Shown here: in pieces, positions 45,897 through 56,038 of the stretch
How the letters are laid out: every line of letters begins with the position of its first letter
How positions within the stretch are numbered: the first letter of the stretch is position 1
Source of the DNA: Platanthera guangdongensis
Taxonomy: Eukaryota > Streptophyta > Magnoliopsida > Asparagales > Orchidaceae
Length of the DNA stretch: 64,000 nt
Reading direction: 5' to 3'
Assembly: GCA_039583875.1 (NCBI GenBank)
Contig: CM077150.1
Location: 178,874,375-178,938,374, forward strand
Notes under the pieces: model-generated
The model's input: the letters and a program-made list of their open reading frames with translations, nothing else
Databases searched by the model: none
What the model was told of the DNA's origin: nothing
Position numbers and translations under genes: made by a program

Positions 45897-46496
45897 ATGG
45901 CCAACTCCGTTCGCGCATTCAATGAGGGACAAGGTGTGAGTAGACCTGCACTGTTTATGGGGAGTGACTATAGTCACTGGAGGACTCGGATGAAAATCTT
46001 TCTACTGACTCACAGCATGAACGAATGGGTCACGATAGAGACAAAGTACACTGCACCCACTGTCACGGTTGGGGATACCGTCGTAGAAAAATCATGTGAT
46101 AAGTGAGATGACGCAGACAAGCTTAGATGTACGAATAATGTCAATGCTATGAACTCGTTATTATGCGCCTTGGACAAAACTGAATTCAATAGAATATGTA
46201 ACTGCGAGACTGCTTATGATATATGACGTCTTCTTGAACTCACTCACGAAGGTATCTCGCAGGTGAAGGAGTCGAAGCTGTTCCGACTCGAATCTGAATA
46301 TGAACAGTTCCGGATGGAGATCGACGAGGATGTGGATAGCATGTACACGCGTTTTACCAAGATCGTCAATGCCTCAAGATCTCTCGGGAAGAGCATTTCA
46401 AATGGTGACCTGGTGAGGAAGATCCTGCGATCCTTGCCTCCCGCTTCAACCCGAAGGTGACTGTGATCGCTGAATCTCTTGGATCGCCGAATCTCA
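45897..46496 (+). pseudogene. gag: Copia gag, N-terminal part (UBN2 type)
   Basis: ATG 45897 (MANSVRAFNEGQGVSRP) with the motif FMGSDYSHWRTRMKIFLLTH, then a stop after ~69 codons. Reading continues in-register to LLCALDKTEFNRI, and 46263-46460 gives SKLFRLESEYEQFRMEIDED and VRKILRSLP, the UBN2-type gag domain. It is cut by the deletion junction near 46497, before any zinc knuckle. Confidence 0.8.
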
Positions 46497-47540
46497 TGAT
46501 ACCTTCTACCGCGGGGCACTAGCTCTACGAAAAGGAAAAACATTCATTTTGAAATGTTATTCCAAATTTGGATGACAGCTAGCACAGCAAGCGCGCGAAC
46601 CTACCGCCGGGCGTTAGTATTACCGCCGTCAGTAGCCTATTTTCATGAAAACGTATATAAGGTCGCCTCGGTTTTTGTGCCTTGGAAATCGGAGAAAAGA
46701 AAAAGACGAGAGTTCGTGCATTCTAGGGTTCGGCCGCTCTTTCTTGCGCTCCGTTCCAAAAGTCTCTGTCGAAGAAGAAGAAAGTCGTCTCACTCTCGTT
46801 CGTTAACGAAGAACTCCGGCGATCCAAGATCTACATCGAATACGAAGAGCCGGCCGGTTGCTAGCAAACGAAGATATCAAGCACCGGCCGCGGATCGCTC
46901 AACGGACAAGTCGTCAAGAGGGAGAACTTTATCCTTTGAATTCTCCACATCCTTATTTCTGTAATCTTTTCTTTTTCTGAATCTTGTGGTAAGGAAAATC
47001 GACTGGTGAGGGTCGTCGGAATCCAAGGAGCATTTCGTGAAAAATCATCCTGGGATAGGGATGTCTAAATCGGTGGATCTAGCGGGGCTCTAAGACCCTT
47101 CCTTGCGTGGAGGTGAAGAGTCGGCTTGAGGACTTTTTTTGGAGGGCAAGGGAAAGAGCCAACCGGTTCGTGGAGCGGGTCGGTATAGAGAACAGAAGAG
47201 CTTTTATTTCTCATCGTCTCCGATCTCTGGCGTCACGGAGATCACAATTTTGTAATTGTCTAAAACAAGTGTTGTTAAAATTCTTGAAATGAAATTCTTT
47301 TTATCCTGTATCATTTCTGTGATTGTGTTGTAATTGTTAAGCGATATTCTTGCTGTGGGGCGTGCAAATGAATATGCTCAGGAAAACAAGTTCACAGACT
47401 TACCGCCACGCGTTAGATAGCTATCGCCTCGCGGTAGCTTCCAGAACTCGATTTTCTGGGGCAAAATACTTTAAATTGCAATAAACGCTAAAAACCTTAT
47501 TCACCCCCCCTCCCTCTAAGGTTGGCCACTAGATCCAACA
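46497..47540 (+). repeat. 3' LTR of the reduced Copia element, 5'-truncated
   Basis: Matches 44838-45846 with several percent divergence and lacks the first ~430 bp of the LTR. Confidence 0.82.
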
Positions 47541-47609
47541 AACACTACACAAGTCAAAACCCAATTTCTTTTTTAATATTAATAAAGAAAACATCCACAT
47601 AACTTATTT

Positions 47610-48910
47610 ACCCCTAACGAGGATTAAACAAAACATAGTCCCACTTGTCTTGAATTGTACTACTTTTAACACCAGCACAAGCTAATTTTATAGATATCAG
47701 TGAGGTCCAATTTGGTACCATTTTCCAGTAGACTATAGAATTTTCCAAGTTTTTAGAAAATGTGTTGATTTCCAGAGGTAACAAATGAAGTAGATATGAT
47801 TTTAATATGCAATTTGCTATCAAGAAATGACAATCATCTCAATGTATTTGATTGGATTGGAGGCAATATGAACAACTGATTGATTGTTACAATGTAAAGG
47901 CATAGCTCCGTGGATCCCATACCCAAGTTCATTAGTAATAACTTAAAGCCACTTTATTTCATGTGCAATTGTCACAACCCTATATTCAGCTTTAGCTGAT
48001 GATTGTGTTGCCATGGGTTTATTTCCTACTTATCCATGAAATTAGGTTGACACTCAAAAACATGTAGTATCTGCTTGCAAATCTTCTATTAGTTGAGGAT
48101 ACGACCCAATCAACATCACAATAACCAAAGATATATAGGTGCCCTTGATTAGTATACACAATTCATTCTATAGAAATCCTTCCAGATATCTCACAATCCT
48201 GAGAACTACCTCATAATGATGAACCCTTAGTACAAATAAATTAGCTTACTAAGGGCAGCCCGGTGCATAAAAGCATCCCCGCGCAGTGAGGATCTGGGAA
48301 AGGGCTCACCACAAGGATTAAATGTAGGCAAATCTTACCATGCATTTTTGCAAGAGCCTGCTTCCAGTACTCAAACTCATGACCTCAAGGTCACAGGGCA
48401 ACACCTCAACTAGTGCGTCAAGGCTCCCCTTCAAGTGAATTAGGTTACTACCTTTTGAAATTTCAATTTCTACTTACGAATTCAAGATTCTTGTTTGTGT
48501 ATATCATAGATCAAATTAATGGACACTCTAGAGGTTTGGATCATGAATATCCAATTTTTTCAAGAAGGTTTAGGACATAATTTCTTTGAGAAATAAAAAT
48601 CCTCCACACAGTCCTAGTCACTTCAATTCCCAAGAAATAATGAAGAATGCCAAGAAATGTAATATCAAATATAAAACAAAACACCATCTTTCATCAAAAG
48701 TTTGATGGGCACTGGAACTAATGAGAAGACTATCTAAACCATTAAGACGGTTTCATGTGTACATTTCTTCTAAATCAAAATAAAGTGATCATACACACTC
48801 TTAGAACAACCAATCCGAAGCCCCTTGCCGAAAAGTTTCTCAAACTAGGCACCAAAGTTCTCGGACTCCATACTCCTTTTGAAAACCAATAAATACACCT
48901 TGAATGCCAA
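47610..48910 (-). pseudogene. Fossil Copia RT/RNase H, interrupted by a SINE
   Basis: Minus-strand pieces include FEKLFGKGLRIGCSKSVYDH (RT), FLGIEVTR-like, YIFGYCDVDWVVSSTNRR and NLISWISRK (RNase H core), and CNNQSVVHIASNPI near the end. Stops are frequent. The order along the minus strand is as in an intact Copia pol, with the SINE at 48252-48437 inserted between RT and RNase H. Confidence 0.7.
48252..48437 (-). mobile_element. Au-like tRNA-derived SINE
   Basis: The minus strand starts near GAGCCTTGACGCACTAGTT (A box region, compare GGCGCAACGGT), then GACCTTGAGGTCATGAGTTT (B box region, compare GGTTCGAGTC). It continues with CTCTTGCAAAAATGCA and ends GCACCGGGCTGCCCTT, the plan of the plant Au SINE. 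Flanking direct repeats ATTAGCTTACTA (48240-48251) and ATTAGGTTACTA (48439-48450) differ at one base. Confidence 0.85.
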
Positions 48911-48941
48911 CTTGATTTCAAATTCAGCTCATTTTGATGAT

Positions 48942-49002
48942 TCCATAACCGAGATGATGAATTGATGATATACATAACCGAGATGATGAATTGATGATAT
49001 AT
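48942..49002. repeat. 31-bp tandem duplication
   Basis: Two copies of a unit containing CATAACCGAGATGATGAATT. Confidence 0.8.
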
Positions 49003-49009
49003 TCTTGTC

Positions 49010-49650
49010 GTGTGAGTGCTGAGCGGGGATGTCCCTTTTGGATGGGTGAGTGTGAATTTTACCCCTTCCTTATCCACTCAATGTATTGTTAAGGTCACCC
49101 CACAACATGTTGGAGAAGTCAAGATTATCAATAATGTAACTATGGATCTCTTCATCATAGATATTGTGGAGAATGAGAACTATTATTCACTCACAAACCA
49201 AAATAATACACTAAAATTCAAAAGAGATTTATCCCTGGTTTTTATTGTTTTCCACTGTTTACATCACATGAACGCTCTCCTCAATAGGCGCGTTAGTATT
49301 TACGTTGAATAACTAAAATAACAATTAACCAGTACAATATAATGGTGAATAATGGCTACGATTGCAAGATTGGAACCCATCTCGAGTTATTTGCTGAGCG
49401 CAGAAAGAAAAGGTAATTCGAAGAGAATAGCTCGATAGCAAGAGCTCGGACGAATAACTATGTAGGTCAGTTTCAAGCGACCACGTAGCTTTTTAGTATC
49501 CTATATCACATTTATAGGTCACACGAATCTATTGTTTAAATAATAAAAACTTTATGCTATATAGGATATTCAATTATTCAAATAATATTGAAGCAAACCA
49601 TTGCTATCTGAATAACATCCTTAAGGTAACAGTATAATCTAACAAAGGAA
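49010..49650. other. Unclassified AT-rich stretch
   Basis: A plus frame of 98 codons (49016-49312) has no relation I recognise. Otherwise nothing visible; the part next to 49753 could be remnant intron of the COP10-like fragment. Confidence 0.4.
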
Positions 49651-49753
49651 CCAAAGAGGGCATGACAGAAATGCGTACTAGGACAAGATTGCGGATACAG
49701 AATCATAAACATCAAAAAGGACAAGAACTGCCTTCAAGGAGATATATAGGTAC

Positions 49754-49961
49754 CTGGAGGGCCGATGATTGTCGAGACCCAGTGGTAGAGATTGTCACCT
49801 TTAGGGCCGGCGGAGCAATCGGAGGGCGGATCGGCGTTGAGCTCCATCATTTCCTTTTGAATCCTCCTCCCCGACGACGACACGGACGTGGTCGACTGCC
49901 ATGGGCGGACTCCACTTCCGCCGACGGCGCTGCCGGAGAATGGGAAATTTGTGGAGGACAT
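49754..49961 (-). pseudogene. COP10-like (E2 variant) first exon, isolated
   Basis: Minus strand, ATG 49961 ([17 protein letters not shown]), then [36 protein letters not shown], ending at a GT donor (CCTCCAG/GTACC). This is the N-terminal third of a ubiquitin-conjugating enzyme fold and is closest to plant COP10, the E2 variant of the CDD complex that acts in repression of photomorphogenesis. The frame is intact, but the following exons (PYEGG onwards) are not present in the window on this strand. It is either the first exon of a disrupted host gene or a fragment captured by the neighbouring MULE. UBE2D/E-type E2s are the alternative identity. Confidence 0.72.
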
Positions 49962-50039
49962 GGATCAAGCTCTAGGACGGTTGTTGAGACGGACGGCCAT
50001 AATCTGCATGCTCCAATATTGGTCGCAGTTGTTTGAAAA

Positions 50040-50340
50040 AAATCAGTGAATTGTTAAAGTAAATCAGTGAATTGTTAAAGTCAAATTCAATATGAATATA
50101 CACAAATCATGGTTAATGATAAATTATATTTTATGAAAAATACTATGTGCAAACTAAATTGTTAAGTACAAACCAATATTGTTAACAACAAATCAATACT
50201 CCAACTTACATAATCTAATGTTTTAGATAAAAAACAATTCATGAGAAGTCTAGTTCAACCATTCAACAAAATAATACATTTATAACATAAAAACAACAAA
50301 TATATGATATTTAATAGCTGATAACTCTCATGTTCCACCG
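50040..50340. other. AT-rich spacer between gene fragments
   Basis: Contains a 21-bp direct duplication (AAATCAGTGAATTGTTAAAGT, near 50040-50085; shown to 20 bases or fewer elsewhere). Nothing else seen. Confidence 0.5.
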
Positions 50341-50349
50341 TAGAATTGG

Positions 50350-50471
50350 TGTGATATCAGTAAAATGGATGCCCCTCTGATAAGTAAAGCCTTAGCAACA
50401 TGCTTCATAGTGGAGGTTTTGCCCGTTCAAGGCATATCCAAAACAAGAGTGTAATCCTTCGCAGATAGTAT
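50350..50471 (-). pseudogene. DNA2-type helicase exon fragment (Walker A region)
   Basis: After a good splice acceptor (TTTTCAG) the minus strand reads ILSAKDYTLVLDMP, stop, TGKTSTMKHVAKALLIRG, ASILL. Plant DNA2 (JHS1-type replication helicase/nuclease) has GMPGTGKTST at this place. Here the first Gly is Asp and the Gly codon GGA has become TGA, so the ATP-binding loop is destroyed. Only this exon-sized piece is seen. Confidence 0.65.
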
Positions 50472-50639
50472 CTGAAAACAGAGGATCAAATATATCATAG
50501 GGAAAACAATAAAGTCTAAGATGAAATTAGAAAATCATAAAAGATAAATAGACAGCATCACAAATAAAACCACTAGAACAAATAAAAGCAACAAAAATCT
50601 TGCCTTACTGATAGCTTTACCCATATCTAAGGCATGACT

Positions 50640-51680
50640 CACAACTCGAAAACCGCATCATATAAAGGAATATAATTTTGAAATTCAAGATAGAGAGTTC
50701 TCCTCACTTGTAACCAATCATCACTCATATCTAAGGCGTGACTCACAACTCGAAAACTACAATGTCCATCGCCAAGCACATCTTTTACATCTAAGACATT
50801 CTCAGATAGGTAACTTGATAATTGCTCACGGAATTGATTAAGCAAATGATCATTTTTAGAATGGTTTCTTAGATAAACTTAAGTACTCTTCCGTGCAGTC
50901 AACTTTTCTGTCATTCTTGGCATCTTAAATTCCTTGTTAACTTCCTCCTTCAACACATGTTCAAAGTGTGATAGGTCACGTTTTGTGGACTTCCACTCAT
51001 CCTTAAACTTCTTCAAGCTACCTTTTGGCCTATCTTTTATCCGTGTTAACTTTCCTTGTGGATCAATTGTTTGAGTACTTGATGGATCTACAAACTCTTG
51101 AAGTTTGCATTTGATTTCCTTTTTTTTGATATTCATTTGAATTGACAAATCTTTGTGCAATAGCTTCCAATTCATTACTAATATCAATTGAAGATTCTTC
51201 ATCTTTAGCATTTGTTGTCTGCAATGAAAGCCGCTTTCAATGTCTATGTAATAACCATAATGGACAAAGCTTTGAATGAGATATAAAAAATAAAAGTTCA
51301 TGGGCACAAGGTAAACTCATCGTCAACCTTTTTTATGTGTGCATTCATTAACATTTTTAATTTGCTTACCCATTTTCACCAAATCCTCTTCCTCCTTAAT
51401 ACATTATAGGGCCTTAAGAAATACTTGACCCAAAAGATCAGAACATAAAGAACCTGAGTAATCTTGATTCACCTGCATAAAACTTTGCCCAAATGACCTC
51501 TCAATATCAGTGAGTTGTAGTTTGATCATTTGGTCAAAACTCATCCATATTGTTCCAAAATTTCCAATGGACACTTCAAGAAATTTTTTCAATTGACTAT
51601 GAGCACTCTCTACTCGATTTATAGTAGAACTTCTCAGATGTAGATACTTATCAACCCAAGCACATACGAAATATTCCATG
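50640..51680 (-). pseudogene. MULE-type transposase C-terminus with OTU-like domain
   Basis: Minus-strand frames 51679-51404, 51307-50879 and 50845-50639. The first (YFVCAWVDKYLHLRSSTINR, VESAHSQLKKFLEVSIGNF) is the C-terminal part of a MULE/FAR1-family transposase. The second has the STKRDLSHFEHV linker. The third has an OTU cysteine protease-like core (DVLGDGHCSFRVVSHALDM, with D-G-H-C in the catalytic place). Transposase-OTU fusions occur in plant MULE-related proteins. The N-terminal transposase core and DDE residues lie beyond 51680, where the LTR-like sequence F interrupts. Confidence 0.7.
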
Positions 51681-51714
51681 TACGATGTAAGACCCCCTTT
51701 TTTCTCTTCAAACT

Positions 51715-52085
51715 TGTTAAAAGTAGCGAAAAGAAAAGAACAAGCGGATAGACTTTTGAATAATTGAAATTTTATTATCCAAAAAAGGTATCTATTACAA
51801 AGGTATGCCCTCCTTTATATAGAATGGAGGAGAGATGAGAGAATACAAATAAGAGATGTGGGACTATAATTTACAGGACTAAGCGGACTATACAAAACAA
51901 ACCGCACAAGCCGCGCGGTTAGACAGCAGGGCAAACCGCACGGCTACCACCAGAGAGGAAGAGAGACTGCCAGGGTAGACCGCCAGACCGCCCGGTCTCC
52001 AAGCCGGCTGAGACAAACCGCCAGACCGCGCGGTCTTCAACCCGCCAAGACAAACCGCCAGACCGCCCGGTCACCAACTTCAACA
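51715..52085 (-). repeat. 3' LTR of Copia D
   Basis: TGTTAAAAG and CTTCAACA ends on the plus strand. Minus-strand TATATAAA near 51813-51820. Contains AGACCGCCCGGTCT and AGACCGCGCGGTCT palindromes. Confidence 0.95.
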
Positions 52086-52099
52086 CTCCCCCTCAAGCT
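52086..52099 (-). promoter_or_regulatory. Polypurine tract of Copia D
   Basis: The minus strand reads AGCTTGAGGGGGAG directly before the 3' LTR. Confidence 0.8.
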
Positions 52100-54872
52100 G
52101 GAGCATATATATCGATCATGCCCAGCTTGTCGCAGATGTGGAAAAAGGAAGCGGACACCGGCTTGGTGAAGACATCTGCCAACTCGTTGTCGGAAGTAAC
52201 AAATGGAGTGCAAATCTGTTTCTTCAATATTTCTTCCCGAATAAAATGACAGTCGACTTCTATGTGTTTTGTTCTCTTATGAAAGACCGGATTTTTGGAA
52301 ATGTGTATCGCGGCCTTATTGTCACAGAACATAGGAAGAGGATAGTTGTAAACCTCTCCTAAGTCAAGCATGAGAGCCCACAACCACTTCAACTCACATG
52401 TAGTCGATGTCATGCAGCGATATTCCGCCTCTGCACTAGACCTGGAAACGATAGATTGTTTCTTGCTCTTCCAACTCACAAGATTGCCTCCAACAAATGT
52501 GCAGAAACCTGAAGTCGATTTGCGGTCCCCTTTGTCATCCGCATAGCTTGAATCAGAGTACGCTTCAACCCTAAGGTGACCATTTTTCTGAAATAGGAGT
52601 CCTTTCCCTGGAGCAGCTTTAATATACTCTAATATCCTCAGAGCAGATTGTAGATGACACTCCCTCGGAGCTTGCATGAACTGGCTCACCTTGCCAACAG
52701 CATAAGAGATGTCGGGTCTGGTTATCGTGAGATATATGAGCTTGCCCACCAGATGCCGGTATCTCGTAAGATCGGAGAGAAGAGGTGAGTCATCTGTCCA
52801 AGTTTTGTCTTCTCCAACAGCCATAGGACAACGTGCAGGTTTAGCACCAGTCAGTCCTGCCTCCTTTAAAAGATCAAGAGCATACTTCCGTTGTGAAAGG
52901 ACCATGGAGTTGGGCTTTCTAGAGATTTCAATCCCCAGAAAGTATTTCAGGGAGCCCATATCCTTTGTGACCAGATGTTGACGAATGTGTTTCTTGGTCA
53001 TCAATACCTCATCCTGGTCATCGCCAGTAAGAAGAATGTCATCAACATAAACCGCAAGAACAACAAGACCAGAGGCGGTTTTCCGAACAAACAAGGAGTG
53101 ATCTGCTGAGCTTCTTGTAAAACCAATGGCCGCAACAATGCTACTGAACTTGTCAAACAAGGCACGAGGACTCTGCTTGAGGCCATAGATAGCCTTCTTT
53201 AGCCGGCATACCCGTGTCTCCCCCTGAGCAACATACCCAGGAGGTTGCTCCATGTAAACATCCTCCTGCAGATCACCATAGAGGAAGGCATTCTTAACAT
53301 CTAGCTACGAGATGGGCCAATCCCTGTTGACAGCCACAGAGAGAAGAACTCGAATAGTGCTGAGACGAGCCACGGGAGAGAAAGTGTCAAAGTAATCAAT
53401 CCCATAAGTTTGGGTAAAACCCTTGGCAACCAGGCGAGCCTTATAACGATCCACACTGCCATCCGGGAGAAACTTCACCACGAAGACCCAGCGACAGCCA
53501 ACAACATCTGTGCCGAAAGGAGGAGGAACAAGGGTCCAGGTACCCCATTCAGTGAGAGTAGCAATCTCCTCATCCATGACAACTTTCCAATGAGGAATAG
53601 TAAGGGCCTCCTGGTAGGAACGGGGGGTGGCAGTGGCCGAGATAGCCAGGGCAAAAGCTCTGCGAGCAGGGGTAAGACGATCATAGGAAACAACTACAGC
53701 AAGCGGGTGTTGGGTACAGACCCGAACCCCTTTGCGAAGAGCAATCGGGAGGTCCAGGTCAGCAGGTGCCTCAGTATCCGGAGTATCCGTGGTGGAGAGA
53801 GCTGGCCCGGGAGTAGAGAGAGATGGCAGCGGAGTGGAGGGAGAAAATGGAGTAGAGGGTGGAGAGGGCGGAACAGCAGTGGGAGCAGAGGGAATGGATG
53901 GGTTGGTATGAGAAGTAGGATCAGGAGGAGTAGAAGAGGAAGCGGGGGAGAAGTAAGAGGCATTGGCAAAGAAGGTGACATCCGCAGAGACAAATTGCTT
54001 GCGGGTAACAGGGTCAAAGCAGCAATATCCTTTCTGAGTGGGAGAGTAGCCCAGAAAGACACATTTGGTGGCACGTGGTGAGAGTTTATCACGGGTGGCA
54101 GCGGGAGAGTGCACAAAAGCGGTGCACCCAAAGATGTGTAGAGGAAGAGGAAATGGATCCTTGTCTGGATAAAGAATGGAGAAGGGGGTTGCACCGTGGA
54201 GAACTGTGGAGGGAAGGCGATTGATAAGATAGCAGGAGAGGAGGACAGCATATCCCCAATAGGAGCGAGGAACATGCATTTGAGTCATCATAGTGCGAGC
54301 GACATCAAGGAGGTGACGGTTTTTGCGTTCCGCCACCCCATTTTGTTGGGAGGTGTAGACACAACTTGTTTGACGAATAACACCATGGTGAATACAAAAG
54401 GAGGAGAAGTCGTGGCTAAGATACTCCTTAGCATTGTCAGAACGAAGGAGTTTAATAGACGTATCAAACTGAGTCTTAACCATAGAATAAAAGGAGGTCC
54501 AAACAGAGAATAGCTCGGAGCGATCTTTGAGAAGATAAACCCACGTACATCGAGAGAAATCATCAATGAAGGTGACAAAATAGGAACTACCCCGACCGAT
54601 GGTGAGGTTAGGAGCGGGACCCCATATGTCAGAGTGAACGAGGTCGAACGGACGGGAAGAGCCCCGACTTTGCGTTGGGGGGAAGGATGAGCGGTGATGT
54701 TTGCCAAGTTGACATGCATCACAGTTTAGAGGAGGATGATGAGGAGGGAGGTGCGGCAGGAGCTGGCGGAGAATTCGGGGAGGAGCATGTCCAAGGCGAA
54801 GATGCCATTGGAGAAGATCTGTAGAGGAGGAGGAGAAGGCGGATAGAGCAGAAACGTTGTCGAGGAAGTAAA
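52093..54872 (-). pseudogene. pol: Copia D pol: pre-integrase, integrase, RT, RNase H (one stop)
   Basis: From the Gypsy E junction at 54872 one frame runs leftward with [26 protein letters not shown] and [14 protein letters not shown] (zinc region), [12 protein letters not shown] and [14 protein letters not shown] (integrase), then [16 protein letters not shown]. It ends at a TAG at 53305-53307, exactly where related proteins have Gln (WPIS-stop-LDVKNAF). After it the frame is open to 52093 with GYVAQGETRVCRLKKAIYGL, the AVYVDDILLTG catalytic box, RSSAEAEYRCMTSTTCELKW and KNPVFHKRTKHIEVDC. A single CAG-to-TAG change is the only coding defect here apart from Gypsy E. Confidence 0.93.
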
Positions 54873-56038
54873 TGGTGTAGGGATGTTTGTGAGATGGACG
54901 TGCTTACGCTAACGGCGGATTACCCATCACAGAACATAGAAAAATAAGAGAGTGCTCCGACCAAAAGCGAACAAAAAGGGGTCGGTTGGCTCTCAAAAAT
55001 ACGGGACTCGATACAACGTCCTTAGGACCTACTCTCCAACAAGCACACAACTCACGCCTAGCCGGACTCGATACCACGACCTTAGGACCTACCTCTCCAA
55101 CAAGCACACGTCTCACCGCACCTACACAAGCATCTATTCTTTTCACAATAAGCCGTCAATCGCAGCAAAAATACATTTAGGAGCGGCGGTAAACGATAAG
55201 GAGGGATCAAGAACAAGTTGAGATTAACTCCCTTGTTAGCACCAAAGTGTGCCCCAACTTGGAGAACAAGTCAAGGCTAGGCCTAGTTTGTACTCCAGCG
55301 GATCTTCCAATCCGAAAAACAAGAGGGTCAATAACAACGTTCGATTCAGATTTGCAAGCGAAAACACTTTAAAAATCGCGGAAAAGACGGTTGAATAACC
55401 TCCACAAAAATCTCACAGCAAGAAGCACAAAGATAGGGAAGAGATTACCCAACCAAGAAGAAGATCACACAATATTTGTGGGAGAATCACTCTCTCCACG
55501 GTTCCACCGGTTTCACACCGAAGGGGCTGCTTCCTTCTTCCACGGAGTCGCACCGAGAGAAGCCACGCCGGAGTCGCACCGAACGGGGATGGAGGAGGCA
55601 AGGCTAGGCTTCACACCCAAAGGGGAGGGGGGGGGCGGCTAGTGGAATCTCTCCATGGCCGAAATTCTCTAGGGGAGAGTTTAGGTTTTCTTCTTCCAAT
55701 GCATAACTCATCATAATATCCTCCTTTAAATAGGAGTTACAAAAGAGATCCAACCATCCAAGATGAAGATGAAATCTCATCCATCCGGGCGGTTACTTAC
55801 ACACCAAGGGTTTAATAGCACACCAACATAAAAATAAAAATAATACAAGCCAAATGTTTTAAGCAATTAAAATAAAACTAAGTAAAAGTATTAAGCAAGC
55901 TTTGCGCGCCGCGGACGGAGGTTGTATCACAGCTTTCCGTTAGCGTCCGTGGCGTTTTCATGACGCCGCAAATCTTTAACTTGTTGCGCCGCAGCAACCG
56001 GGTCATCATCAGGAAGTGTTGGAGGGGCCGCGCCATCA
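54873..56038 (-). repeat. 3' LTR of Gypsy E
   Basis: TGGTGTAGGG to GCGCCATCA on the plus strand. The polyprotein stop lies inside it at 55927. A minus-strand TATTTAAA is near 55720-55730. Confidence 0.93.

Larger units (their letters stand above)
44410..47540 (+). mobile_element. Copia element reduced to LTR, partial gag and truncated LTR
   Basis: A complete LTR (44410-45846), tRNA-Met primer site (45849-45860), a partial gag, then an abrupt join at about 46497 into the middle of a second LTR copy that ends at 47540. All of pol is gone. The flanks TCTTG and AACAC do not match, so no intact target duplication is left. Confidence 0.82.

Noticed and set aside
48252..48437. A tRNA gene
   Set aside because: The A and B boxes are diverged and the body and direct repeats are those of a SINE; no cloverleaf is kept.
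53410..54081. 223-codon plus-strand frame opposite Copia D integrase
   Set aside because: Reverse shadow of the pol linker; no domain.
54904..55642. Frames duplicated at 61074-61887
   Set aside because: They are LTR sequence of Gypsy E.
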